Positions 30,830 to 41,395 of a stretch of DNA of 64,000 nt are shown here, one piece after another (positions within the stretch are counted from its first letter, which is position 1; the number at the start of each line of letters is the position of its first letter). Source of the DNA: Liolophura sinensis (taxonomy: Eukaryota > Mollusca > Polyplacophora > Chitonida > Chitonidae); NCBI RefSeq assembly GCF_032854445.1, contig NC_088295.1:28571385-28635384 (forward strand). The letters run 5' to 3'. Under the pieces are notes generated by a model. That model had not been told where the DNA came from. It was given only the letters and a program-made list of their open reading frames with translations, and did no database searches. The position numbers and the translations under genes were made by a program.

Positions 30830-32577
30830 GTGTGTAGTTGAGTTACTGTTGAATTCAATGCTCAGTGAACATTAGCACAATGCTATAGTTCATTTACAAA
30901 ATTTATAAAAATCATCCCCTGGCGTCACGGGAGGTTAAGTGTGCGAATTATAAAAAGTATTTCAAAAAACGTCATTTAAATGATACATGAATATAAGGGG
31001 AGTCAAAAACGAAAATTATAAGGGAAATAAGTTATGCCAAAAGCATGAAAAAAAGCTTTTTTTTTGGCCTCATGAGGCCTCATATGAAGACAAATGTTAA
31101 CTAAAACGAAACTTTGATAGCACGTAGAAATACACACACGAAAGTTTCTGTAAAGATAGTCTACTGGTTAACGTTGAAAAATACTGCAAAATTAAAAACA
31201 GAATGCCTCGTTTGAACGAAGAATTGGCATTTTTGATCGAGTGTGCATTATTATTAATTGTTGTTACTAAGTAACCATTTTTTTTTCTGGCCATATAACT
31301 TTTATGGGTGCTTCGACCAACATTTATACTTCTGATTTGGAAATTAACAGAATTGTGCTGGGATTTTGAAATTTGCATTTTCTTATCGTACCTCTCTATG
31401 GCCGATTCTCCGCCTTACCGTACCAGGTCCTTTCCGGAAATGGTGTCATCGATGCACTTATAATGAACGCGGGATAAGCTTAACACCCCCTCCACCCACC
31501 TGTTCGCACAATTTCCCCGACAGAAGGTTTTTTTGACAGCTATCATATTTGGCATCACGACTGCAGGCTATTCTTAATTTCTAGTTCCAATTTTCGGGGA
31601 ACTAAAATTACAGCACGTATAGTTATAAGACAAAAACTAACAGCATGCTGTAGTTCTCGTCAGAAGATGCTCCATTTAGAATGATTAAGAGTTTCCAAAC
31701 AAAGTTGCTAACGCCATATTACCATCTCATCCTTCTGGTTTTGGCTGGCTACACATCACAATTGTTGCTACTGGGTCGGGAACATAATCCCCTGCTATTT
31801 TTAGATATAGTTTCTATTGCTCCTTTAGGCTGCCTATTTTTTTATTTTTGATTTTTTCTGCTGATTAAGTGTTATAATTTTATAGTAGAGACTTCAAAGT
31901 TTTATTCTAGGTATAAAGTTTGTTGTGTTTAGGAAGTTAGGAAATGGAGGCGGATGCCCAGTAGATAAAGGCATTGAAAAGTCCTGTTTCATCAGCCTCT
32001 GACTCGGGAAGTTTGACCTCTATCAGCTGTTTGACAAAAAAATCCTCCGTCAATTCCTATGCTTATACCAGGGAAGGATGATTATCAGGGCAGGAGCTTC
32101 CATCGGTGCTCCGAGATTTAGGGACTGAGGTGTGAACAGAAACGTTAACATGCCAGTACATGGAAAATTAATTGTGGACTGTTAGCCACGGTTAGCATTT
32201 TGCCTGGGAAAATATTTTGAACAATATTTTGACGAACAAAAGACCTTGATATCTCTTCTTCATTCACGCTTTCATGTTTACCTGCGTACGTGCCAATGTT
32301 TGCGCACGAACTGTTTCGGCCTGCATCACGCGCCGTGCACATGGAAACTTAAACTCGGGTTTGTTCGACTAGGCTATGGGGCATTAGGAAAACTTTTGTT
32401 GAAATCCAATTTTACGCACCAAGAAGAAAGGTGAGAAGCTTTTCTGTACTTTCATGTCTTAGAAAACGTCATTACGTGCAAACTAAGACATAAAAACCTA
32501 AAATTTCATGCGTCCTTCAAATACATACATGTGGTAAGCAGAACCACAAAACACAAAATTAAGTGTGTGACGCAAAC
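30830..32577. other. Gene B intron 5
   Basis: 1.76 kb (30817-32577) with no exon and none of the window's repeat families. A poly-T run near 31055 and short random ORFs only. Confidence 0.4.
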
Positions 32578-32773
32578 CGACGGTTTTGTAGTTACTTCCG
32601 GTGAGGGTTGTCGAGCGCCGTCCCCAGGAATTGAAGCCGATAACCACCCTGTACGTCTGCCCGGGAACTAGGTGGAACGGTAAATTGATGTCTATGCTCA
32701 CTGCAGAGTTAGTAAAAAGGGGACTATCCAGAGGAACTGGTCCAAAAAACAATGCTAATTTTGTATCTGGCTG
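32578..32773 (-). CDS. Gene B exon 5: FN3 domain 2, C-terminal part, weak donor
   Basis: 196 nt as in gene A. QPDTKLALFFGP, HLVPGQTYRVVIGF and SNYKTV align with gene A residues. The donor reads TCG|GTTTGC, keeping GT but losing the A-A-G-T consensus. Unspliced, the frame runs on into the intron and stops at 32498. Confidence 0.75.
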
Positions 32774-32930
32774 CTGAAAAAAAAATAGATCAATATGTTT
32801 GGTTCTTTGCACCGTACACATATTATTTGTACGCAACATGTGTGGACGGTTGACACTACGCTCTTTGAACATATGGAAAATCAAGGGGAGTAACTAAGAT
32901 TCTACCAGTGTGAATTGTAGCCCGAAACTC

Positions 32931-33311
32931 CACTGACGTTAGGTTTTACAAACGTTTTATTCGACCAAGGTTAACCCCAGACCAACGTCACAGCATGCTC
33001 CATTTAAAAACCTGATGCAATTGCCTTGGCAGTTCGTCACTGGACAATAATTACAAAGCCAATGCGTCTCCACGACGTGATGTTTGCAGACACTTATATA
33101 GGCCTTATCTCTTTGTGTGTCGATTTATCGCAAGCACAACGTCGTTCGGTTATTTCCAAGGCCGCTCAGAGGTGATGTTCAAAGCGATTGGCTGTGTTTA
33201 CAGCCTTGATATATTTAACAAGGACAGGTAACTGCATCAGGCTTTTAAATGGAGCGCTCTGTTGTCTGGCCATCCCTGGCCGTACAAAATTTTTGACAAA
33301 GCAAACGTCAG
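32931..33311. mobile_element. Fold-back (MITE-like) element with ~100-bp inverted arms
   Basis: The left arm ACTGACGTTAGGTTTTACAA and on (from 32931) through GCTCCATTTAAAA and CCTGATGCAATTGCC is imperfectly inverted in the right arm. The right arm ends AAACGTCAGT at 33311 and contains GGTAACTGCATCAGG and TTTTAAATGGAGC. No coding capacity. It lies in gene B intron 4. Target-site duplication not clear. Confidence 0.6.
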
Positions 33312-33765
33312 TACAATCTCTGACTCGCGAACTGTCACCCTTGAAAACTCGCTGAGACAACTACGCCGTCAGCGGCAAATTGTACGTACCTGTGACTGGT
33401 TGTAAATAAGTTAGTTTCGCGTCTTTACCAGCAAAACTTGATTGTAAGTAGCATTACATTGTTACCTTTTGGTCTGTGCAGTTTTTCTTAAAAGACAAGG
33501 CCTTATTTGTTCAATTTATCAGTTCTACATCGATGTCAAATAATACCACACATGATGTATACATCATGTCAATATTTCAGAGTAAGTCTATGCTAACTAT
33601 ATTACCGGTATGAAAGCGGACAGTCTTAATTTTTGGGTACGAACTTTAGGTTCAGCAGAGACATAGCATGGTTTTACATTGCACGTGTATAAGTTATCTA
33701 ACCCATACTAATAATAGGTGGGGGGAGAGTGGGGTGGAGAAGCGGGGTGGTGGTGGATGCAGATC

Positions 33766-33945
33766 TGTTGGCCGAGGTGGTTAACGCACCTGCGTGGAGC
33801 AATGACGTGGGAAGGTCTTGTAGCAACCTGCGGATTGGTCGTGGATTTCTTCCAGGCTCTCCCAGTTTCCTCCCATCATAATGCTGGCCGCCGTCGTACA
33901 AGTGAAATATTCTTATGTACGGCGTAGATTAGCAATCAAAAGAAT
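33766..33945 (+). mobile_element. SINE-1, near full length
   Basis: Head TTGGCCGAGGTGGTTAACGC (A-box-like), then body GGGAAGGTCTTGTAGCAACC, TTTCCTCCCATCATAATGC and GCCGTCGTACAAGTG, ending GTACGGCGTAGATTAGCAATC. Antisense in gene B intron 4. Confidence 0.8.
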
Positions 33946-34003
33946 TCCACAAGTATCAGTCAATATCACAATGACTTTTTAAGTGCTACTAGTAATTAAT
34001 TAC

Positions 34004-34116
34004 CTCGAATTCTCCAAAATATGCGTCAATCCGATTGTAACCAAAATTTGCCCTCAATTCCTTAAAATGTGATCTGTCTAGACTGTCAAGATGAACAATC
34101 TTTGGGCCATATGGTA
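34004..34116 (-). CDS. Gene B exon 4: FN3 domain 2, N-terminal part
   Basis: 113 nt, acceptor GATTACAG, donor GTAATT. PYGPKIVHLDSLDRSHFKE and on to NRIDAYFGEFE. Intron 3 has shrunk to about 200 bp here against 3.4 kb in gene A. Confidence 0.8.
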
Positions 34117-34319
34117 CTGTAATCCATAAACATCAACATTAATAGTGAGTCAAACGAAGAATCCAATCTCCATCTCCAGTGTCAAACGAATTAGACCATT
34201 TCTGAAATGAAATTTTGTGTGTCATCCTGAAAATGTCAGTATGAATTTTTTCATCATTAAAAACTTATTTAAAAATTTAACTGGACGGAAGTGGATGAAT
34301 AAAGAACATCCGGGCGTAC

Positions 34320-34619
34320 CTGTCGTGACGTCAACTGTTGACGTCATATTTTTTATTCCAGAGTACAGCGTTACGTTAGCACGGTAAGCCTGTCCAGGAT
34401 AACCCACATTTAGGTCCCTCTGAAACCTTATAGCGTGCGTAGAATTACCAGTGACTGGGTGGTTAAAGGAAAGTTGCAATAAAGACTCCCAAAGCACATC
34501 CCCTGTTTTAAACAATTTTTTAACAAACATCTCAACGGAGACCAATTTCGCCTCTGTAACCCCATCTACTGTCCATGACAGCATTGCCAGAGTGGATGAT
34601 ACATCGCGGAAACTAACGT
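34320..34619 (-). CDS. Gene B exon 3: FN3-like domain 1
   Basis: 300 nt, phase 1 both ends, acceptor TTGTTTCAG, donor GTACGC. DVSFRDVSSTLAMLSWTVDG and YRANVTLYSGIKNM match gene A; one codon longer. Confidence 0.85.
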
Positions 34620-35139
34620 CTGAAACAAAAGAAAAGTCACAGAATACGGTATGCACACCTAGTACACAGACTGGACATGAATGGTCGGTGAATTTATGTC
34701 TGTATGGTTTTAAACATCTATGTGTCGTTTCTCCTTACTTAACAAATCAGACGATGATTGCCATGCTCAAATCACCAAATCACCATGTGAGACATGGACA
34801 CGGGCACACAGGTTGGTGGTCTATAGCGAATCTTATATCTGAGATCTGTTTAATTCTTCCAAGCTTAACTGTCAGAAATACAGACCTGTATTCACTAAAC
34901 ATCAATTCACTATGCAGCAACATACATTGTTTCACCTTACTTGTGTGGTTTGTGTCTCAGCCAGGATTCAAAATGATCTGTTGTTATTACAATAATTACA
35001 TAATTACAATAATAATTTTGACGATAAATAATATTTCATATTGGAAGGCTCTACGACTACTTCCTAAGTTTCTTTATGTAACTTATGTAACTAATAAATT
35101 GTAGTTAACATCCCAGCATTATTTTCACTATTATTGTTG

Positions 35140-35760
35140 CTGTAATATGAGGCCGTATTTCACCGGTTACGTTTAACCATTTTCCAGCTACGGTACCTGT
35201 CGTCGCTGGCGTGGTTTTTCTCTCTGTGCTGTGCGTCTTTTAGGGTACTGTATTCCTGCATGAGTCTTGATTCTGCTGGTGGACTAAGTATTCAGAGGCC
35301 TGGTCCCTTTGCAATGTTTTTATGTTATTGTGTATTAAATGTGATGACCACACAGCATATTTAGTAATTCTAGACCAGTGACGTCTATAAAATTGCGGTT
35401 AACATCGCTGAATTTTTACCAAATTCTGCTGAAGCCATTGTGCTAGGGGGCGTGTAATTTGCTACTACTTAGAATAAAACCCTTGCTGAGGTAAACTGAC
35501 GACGCCGTATTTCACCAGTTACCTGTGACAATTAGCTAGCTATCACATTTTCGCTCTATGCTGTACATCTTAATTATATCTCAATTTACATTTATGTTGA
35601 ACAGTTAGAACAAAATTCTATAACTGAGATAAATTGACGAGCCTGGATTTTACGGGGTACATGTGTGAGCATTTGCCAACTGTTGTCGCTATCGTCGCTG
35701 CTCTGGTTTTGTTCTCCACGCTGTAGCCTTTTACACTACAGACGTATTGTAGTTCTCATG
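35140..35760 (+). repeat. Interspersed element 'P', one full and two partial units
   Basis: GAGGCCGTATTTCACCGGTTACG starts a ~340-bp unit that includes CTGCTGGTGGACTAAG, TAATTCTAGACCAGTGACG and CCCTTGCTGAGGTAAACTG. It restarts at about 35510 (GCCGTATTTCACCAGTTACC) and again at about 35635. Antisense in gene B intron 2; gene A has another copy at 22105-22340 in the equivalent intron. Confidence 0.7.
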
Positions 35761-35787
35761 TGACATGTTTCGAAGGTGTCCACATAC

Positions 35788-35833
35788 CTTTTAAAGTAGG
35801 CTCTGTGTACAGTCCGTGGCTTGGGACGGCCTC
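35788..35833 (-). CDS. Gene B exon 2: 46-nt linker exon
   Basis: Acceptor GCTTTACAG, donor GTATGT. EAVPSHGLYTEPTLK plus one base; 13 of 15 residues identical to gene A exon 2. Confidence 0.8.
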
Positions 35834-36764
35834 CTGTAAAGCGAACATAAAGATTAACTTACAGATTATACACTGATTAGGGTTTAGCGTGATAATCTCA
35901 AGAATATTTCACTCCCATAACCGAGTTCACGTTAATTGTTGACGACCGACTTTACTAAGAACCTGATTAACGTCCTAGCTCAAGTCACCAGCGAATAGCG
36001 TCAAACGTCATATGAAACAACTGCAGATACTGCAGTCACTACGACGCGATTCAAGGCAGCCACCTAATCTTTACGAAGATCATTCGGCCAACAAAAAGCT
36101 CGTTCGGCCCCAGACAGAGGCAGTGTTGAGGTATGACATCGATATTTTGGATGATCCCATCCAAGCTGTGTACTGCAGTGACTTCGTTCCTTCCCTGTAC
36201 CACCCACTGGTCTCAACACAGCTCAGGTCAGTGATGCAATGAGGAACAAATTCGTTTGATTCTAAATGCCCATCAACTGGACGTAGGCCGCTTTTGTCCA
36301 TTTGTATAGCGAATTTTACGGAGAGATTGACGACGCTTGACTAATCACAAATGTGAGATCTAATTTCTTCGTCGTGGAGCCTGTTAGCGTTAGATTTTTT
36401 TAGTGTCCGCTGTGATATATTGCCGTGGTTGAGTACTGTGAAGGAACGTTGACTATATTCACTGCTCCCCAGGGTATCCAAAACCATAACTTTGGCAATG
36501 ACTATAGCTGTGTCACTCCTGGCAGGGCAAAATAGGTTTGCTTGACTAACTTTGTAAAAGGTCCGATTTAATTTTGTTCTGGTAACAGCTTTATTTCATT
36601 TGTAATATTGTTGCTTTTTGGGAAGTTGTGGTATATGTAACTAATGTTGTGGTGTATTCAGAGCTTTCCTCATATACGACTGTTTCTCCATAATCGTCCA
36701 GAGGAAACATTTACAAGTTCTACTAACTTTACTGACCGATGTAGGGTATATTTTACCCAAAGCG

Positions 36765-36860
36765 CGATCCCTTGGGTTCTGCCCGTTTTCCTCCCACCAT
36801 AATGCTGGCCGCCGTCATATAAGTGAAATATTCTTGAAAACTACGATCAAATGAACAATT
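36765..36860 (+). mobile_element. SINE-1 3' fragment
   Basis: TTTCCTCCCACCATAATGCTGG, then CCGCCGTCATATAAGTG and AAATATTCTTGAAAAC; lacks the head. In gene B intron 1. Confidence 0.7.
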
Positions 36861-37693
36861 AAATACTTGAGACATGCGATAGAAAAGGTTTTAAATTGCT
36901 GATTTCTTTCGCTTACTTGTCTTTGCAGGGTTCTTGAATCTGGATTAGAACCCATGATTTCATTGGTGAAGGGTCACTTGGAAGCAGTAGAGCGTGGTTA
37001 TTTATGACAAATCGTGTACTAGTATCAATGTGACGAGGGGAATAATTCCGTATCTGTCGGGATGGGGCTAGAGAAAGCTTTAACCGTGTCAGCCATTGTC
37101 ATGTGAATTGAGTTCTTTCTCATCATTGTACACATCGAGATGTGTTGCCTACTGAACAGGCAGTACACGTTGTTTCTACTGCTGTTCCTTGATAAGAACA
37201 TGTTCGAATCGGCAGTCGGAATACAAAGATGTAGAAAACTAAGAAAGGCTCACTAGTTTTCATTTTCCCCACATCAGAAACTATCACTATTTTATATCGA
37301 TACATTTAGATGTATATATACATGTATATACAGCCTGAAGTAATTGAACAAAGATGTTCAAAATTTGTGACCATATTTCTGAAAAACTTCCAGGTGTTTT
37401 GCATTGGGGTTTAACGTCACATTTAAACGTTGTTTCTTGTGTCTTTCTGCGCAATCGCGTTCTTAGTATCGAGATATTTCCACTTCTGCCTGCCTAGAAT
37501 GCCATTCTGAAGATACCAGAGACCAGACATAGCACACCAAACCAACCAGTTACAGTATGCGGGCACCGGACAGACCAGAAACCAGACATGACCAGCCATT
37601 CAAACACCACTCAATTACTGTGGGAGGACACCTGGCTAAGCATGTAGACAACAGACACACCAGGTCGACCAAGCGCCGGCAATGATGACACTT

Positions 37694-38960
37694 AGCTGAC
37701 CAATCGCCAAAAATGGCACGCCACCCTGTCACAGTATGCTGACATGTAGCTAAGCAAACGCAAAACATGGCGCGCCAACCTGTCACAGCATTCTGATATG
37801 TAGCTAAGCAAACGCCAAACATGGCACACCACCCTGTCACAGCACGCTGACATGTAGCGAAGCAGACGCCAAACATGGCACCCCTATCCTGTCACAGCAT
37901 GCTGACATGTAGCTAAGCAAACGCCAAACATGGCAAGCCATCCTGTCACAGCATTCTGACATGTACCTAAGCAAACGCCAAACATGGCTCGCCACCCTGT
38001 CACAGCATGCTGACATTTAGCTAAACAAACGCCAAACATGGCACGCCAACCTGTCACAGCATGCTGACATGTAGCTAAGCAAACGCCAAACATGGCACGC
38101 CAACCTGTCACGGCATGCTGACGTACCTAAGCAAACGCCAAACATGGCTCGCCAACCTGTCACAGCATGCTGACACGTACCTAAGCAAATGCCAAACATG
38201 GCTCGCCAACCTGTCACGGCATGCTGACGTACCTAAGCAAACGCCAAACATGGCTCGCCAACCAGTCACGGTATGCTGACTTGTAGCTAAGCAAACGCCA
38301 AACATGGCACGCCAACCTGTCACAGCATGCTGACATGTAGCTAAGCAAACGCCAAACATGGCACGCCAACCTGTCACGGCATGTTGACATTTAGCTAAGC
38401 AAACGCCAAACATGGCACGGCACCCTTTCATAACAGGCTGACATGTAACTAATCAAACACCAAACATGTATTGATAATGTACTGACATCGGGTGGACCAA
38501 ACATGGCGCGCCACCCGGTTACAGAATGTTCACACCGAGCTGACAAGAAAACTAGTCATAACACATCACCGGAAACACACCGGCATGCGGATACCGGGCT
38601 GATCAAACACCAGAAATAACCACTACTCAGTCATAATATGCTTGCACCCAACAGACCAAACATGACGCAGCACCTGGCAACAGTATGCCTATACCGGACT
38701 GATCAAACACCAGAAATGACACCCAGTCACAGTATTCTGACACCGAGCTGACCAGACACCTGAAATGACACGCCACTCCATCATAATATACTGACACCAG
38801 ACTGAACAAACACCAGAAGCGCCACCTGGTCACAGTATGCTGACACCGAACTGACCAGACACCGGTCATGACACACCACTCGGTCACGGTATTTGAACAC
38901 CGGGCTGATAAAACATCAAAAATGACCCGCTACCCAATCACAGTATACTGACACTGATGT
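37694..38960. repeat. 54-bp minisatellite, ~14 clear copies plus degenerate units
   Basis: Unit GCTAAGCAAACGCCAAACATGG, then CACGCCAACCTGTCACAG and CATGCTGACATGTA, 54 bp. Clear copies run to about 38470. From 38471 to 38960 a related but diverged unit continues (ACACCGGNCTGANCAAACACCAGAAATGAC). Some units lost about 4 bp. Because 54 is a multiple of three, the minus strand shows repeated VTGWRAMFGVCLATCQHA frames; these are not taken as protein. In gene B intron 1. Confidence 0.93.
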
Positions 38961-39104
38961 AACCCAAGTTTGCTTTTGGTTATTACAAATCTCGCATTCC
39001 AGTTTCAAATGGTGAAATGATAACGCTTATTATATATATCGACGAACATACATCATTTACTTAACTCACATGTAGAGCAATCGTATCAGTATTCTGAACT
39101 CTCA

Positions 39105-39245
39105 TAACAGGAGCCACACGTGGGAAAATTTCCAACGGTCAGTGGTTTATCCCGGGCACTCTCGTCTAGTCCAAACACAAAGCTGGGCGCCGTAGTGTGT
39201 ATGAGTGAAAAATTCTTCAATACGTATGATGCCCTGCAGCAATCA
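39105..39245 (+). mobile_element. SINE-3 fragment
   Basis: GGTCAGTGGTTTATCCCGGGCACTC, then AAAGCTGGGCGCCGTAGTG and AAAATTCTTCAATACG; matches 28240-28490 and 24822-24912. Confidence 0.5.
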
Positions 39246-39416
39246 TACTATATATGATTTGAAAAGACCTAAAGAAAATAGAGACCATATACGAATCTCA
39301 TACCTATGTATAGGCCTATCTAATCAGTGTATAGAGATGCCTATGGCAACGATATATTCCATACGTATATAGGAATACACCTGTATCTGTTTTCGGCCTA
39401 TAAGCTAAATTCTCAC

Positions 39417-39521
39417 TAATTGTAGATCTTTCTAAGACAGGGATTTCACAAGGATGGTTTCCAGGAGAATTAAAAATACCACAGCTATAATCCTATTTCG
39501 TAGAGACAGAAAGAAATTCAT
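39417..39521 (-). pseudogene. Gene B exon 1: signal-peptide exon with in-frame TAG at codon 30
   Basis: The ATG at 39521 begins MNFFLSLRNRIIAVVFLILLETILVKSLS, then TAG (39434-39432), then KDLQL and donor GTGAGA. Length 105 nt, as in gene A exon 1. The stop corresponds to Trp30 of gene A and is one G-to-A change from TGG. Confidence 0.75.
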
Positions 39522-39834
39522 CCTGTAAACTCTTGTGACGGTTACACGTTGTCTGCTGGGCTGGGATACGTGTTGTGGAACGTCTTTGCACTATATGAGA
39601 TCAGCAGGTTGGATATCGGAGTCATCGGTACTGTATAGCCAGTCCATACAAACATGGGCTTTGTATGGCCAAATCCTGGTTATGGCAGTCAGTTGGTACA
39701 TACTGTACTATCCAGTTAAACAAACATGTATGTTCATATGGTTTGATAACGATGTAAGAACCTACATCGAAACGTCACCAACACAATAAATCCAGGAGTT
39801 GTTATCCATAAGTAATGCTTCTGTCAATCTACGC

Positions 39835-39895
39835 CTTAGTACAAGTGAAATATTCTTGAGCATGGCGTAAATCGCCAGTTAAATAAATAAATCAA
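39835..39895 (+). mobile_element. SINE-1 tail fragment
   Basis: TTAGTACAAGTGAAATATTCTTGAGCATGGCGTAAATCGCCAGTTAAATAAATAAAT, just upstream of gene B exon 1. Confidence 0.75.
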
Positions 39896-40404
39896 ATGTA
39901 TCAGGTGTGCTTTATGCCGTTTGGCCGCACATTTCGTTATTTCCTGTATACCATGCTAACCAGTTCGTCGATGGTCCATTGCCGTAATTGGCAATATCCA
40001 ATCACGACGTACGGAAATGAACTAACCGAATTAAAAAAACATGTACATTTATACTTTCTGGAAAAATTCGAACGGAATATTCCTTCATATTGTGAGACCA
40101 TTGGACAGAATTTTGTCACAGAGTAAAGGGTTGTTGGTTGTTATTCTTACACGCAGTATAAACTGACGTCAAAGGAAACTGAGTAAACATTATGTTATCA
40201 GTAGTGTACAAGTTTTGGACATTCCTTCTAGAAATCTCCCTCTCTGTTTATACGACTGGTTCACTTTATCGTCTGTTTCATCACGAAAATTTTGACTTTT
40301 TGACTTTACTGATACTCACGGATATTTGAATATTCTAATTATATACATGGGTATATTAAGGTAGAAGCTAGCAACAGCAGTGAAAAATTTGATCAGTAAA
40401 GTTT

Positions 40405-40960
40405 GCCATTAACAGGACATCGTATAGAATCAACAAGTTATGAAGTGATCTGCATTCAACACTTCAGTCAAGCGTTAACTCCGCACACAAAGAGAATGTG
40501 AGGCTCTATTGTCGTTTTCGCGAATACCCGGACGTGTTCCTTTTAGATTCACGGATAAGGCATTCCCAAGACATGAATAGATCACAGAGCTGTATGATAA
40601 AGCACTTGTATATAACACATTTTTACAACCCACACGACTTTGTCACACAAGGTATTTATAGAGAATGATGAATCTGATCGGTGTGCGACTTTTCTCTCAT
40701 TTCCTTATTCTGAGTTCTACAAGTAAACCCATAAATCCAGGACATCGCAAACCGGAAATTATCTAAAAGGCTTACTCAGTGGAACCAAACATATATGGCT
40801 CTGACAGACGTTCCGTACGGACTGACCGCAACTAGTACTGTTCTCAAGATTCGCCACATTTTCAGAATTGTCGGACCTATACAGTGTTAAATAATACTGT
40901 TGTATTTGACAAAATTAGCAGCGTGCCCATCAAGGAGTCTGGATTTATATTCATGTCATA
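40405..40960 (-). promoter_or_regulatory. Upstream region of gene B shared with gene A
   Basis: Collinear with 26100-26745: shared words include CATTAACAGG, GCGTTAACTCCGCACACAAA, CGAATACCCGGACG, GGTATTTATAGAGAATGATG and GAGTTCTACAAGTAAA. Similarity fades beyond about 40960, taken as the outer edge of the duplication. Confidence 0.45.
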
Positions 40961-41021
40961 CCGCACATGTCACCTGACATGTTTTGAGCATATACATGTC
41001 TACGCTGATAATATGACCAGA

Positions 41022-41395
41022 CCGCTTCGGTGGCCAAGTGGTTAGAGCGTTCGACTCGAAGTCGGATTGTCTAGAAGTGGACCTGTCAAGATCAAATCAA
41101 ATACTTTAAAATGGTACTTGTTACTACCTCACTTGGCGCTGAGCGTCGAGAGGTTAGAGCAAGGAAACAGGACGGGTTGGCCGGTGTCAATAAAGTATGA
41201 CTTTTATCTCACTGGGTGAGATATCATGTCTAGTGTCTTCGGCATACCGCAGTGACGTCAGCAGTCACGTCAGTCGATAGAATCGCCCTCACACAAAGAC
41301 ACAGGGTTTACACACGCACCTAATGGCTCCTCATCGTCATATGACTGACAATTTGCTTAACATAACGTAAAAACCCAATCATACATATATACGTA
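41022..41395 (+). mobile_element. SINE-2-like element with tRNA-Ser-like head
   Basis: GGTGGCCAAGTGGTTAGAGCG, CGACTCGAAGTCGG is a clear A-box plus anticodon arm. Then CTTTAAAATGGTACTTGTTAC, GCGAGCGTCGAG-type body, TCGTCATATGACTGACAA and AACGTAAAAACCC. Same plan as SINE-2, but clearly diverged and with a poor tail. Confidence 0.65.

Larger units (their letters stand above)
29854..39521 (-). pseudogene. Gene B: tandem paralogue of gene A with a nonsense codon in exon 1
   Basis: Exons 39521-39417, 35833-35788, 34619-34320, 34116-34004, 32773-32578, 30816-30547, 30125-29854 total 1302 nt. Lengths and phases match gene A exon by exon (exons 1, 2, 4 and 5 are identical in length). The product would be the same: signal peptide, three FN3-like domains, transmembrane helix, tail ending YDTIRTSYLHPI. 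Two defects are visible. Codon 30 is TAG (39434-39432) where gene A has TGG, and the donor after exon 5 is GTTTGC instead of GTAAGT. No frameshift or other stop was found in exons 2-7, so decay is recent or the gene is rescued by another first exon. An in-phase GT (GTGAAA) at codon 25 could remove the stop. Confidence 0.7.

Noticed and set aside
36012-36301. Opposing 73-76-codon ORFs in gene B intron 1
   Set aside because: Mutual shadows without splice sites or any recognised domain.
37550-38431. Three overlapping minus-strand ORFs of 66-108 codons with Cys/Trp-rich repeats
   Set aside because: They are frames through the 54-bp minisatellite; the period being a multiple of three explains them, and they are not continuous across units with deletions.
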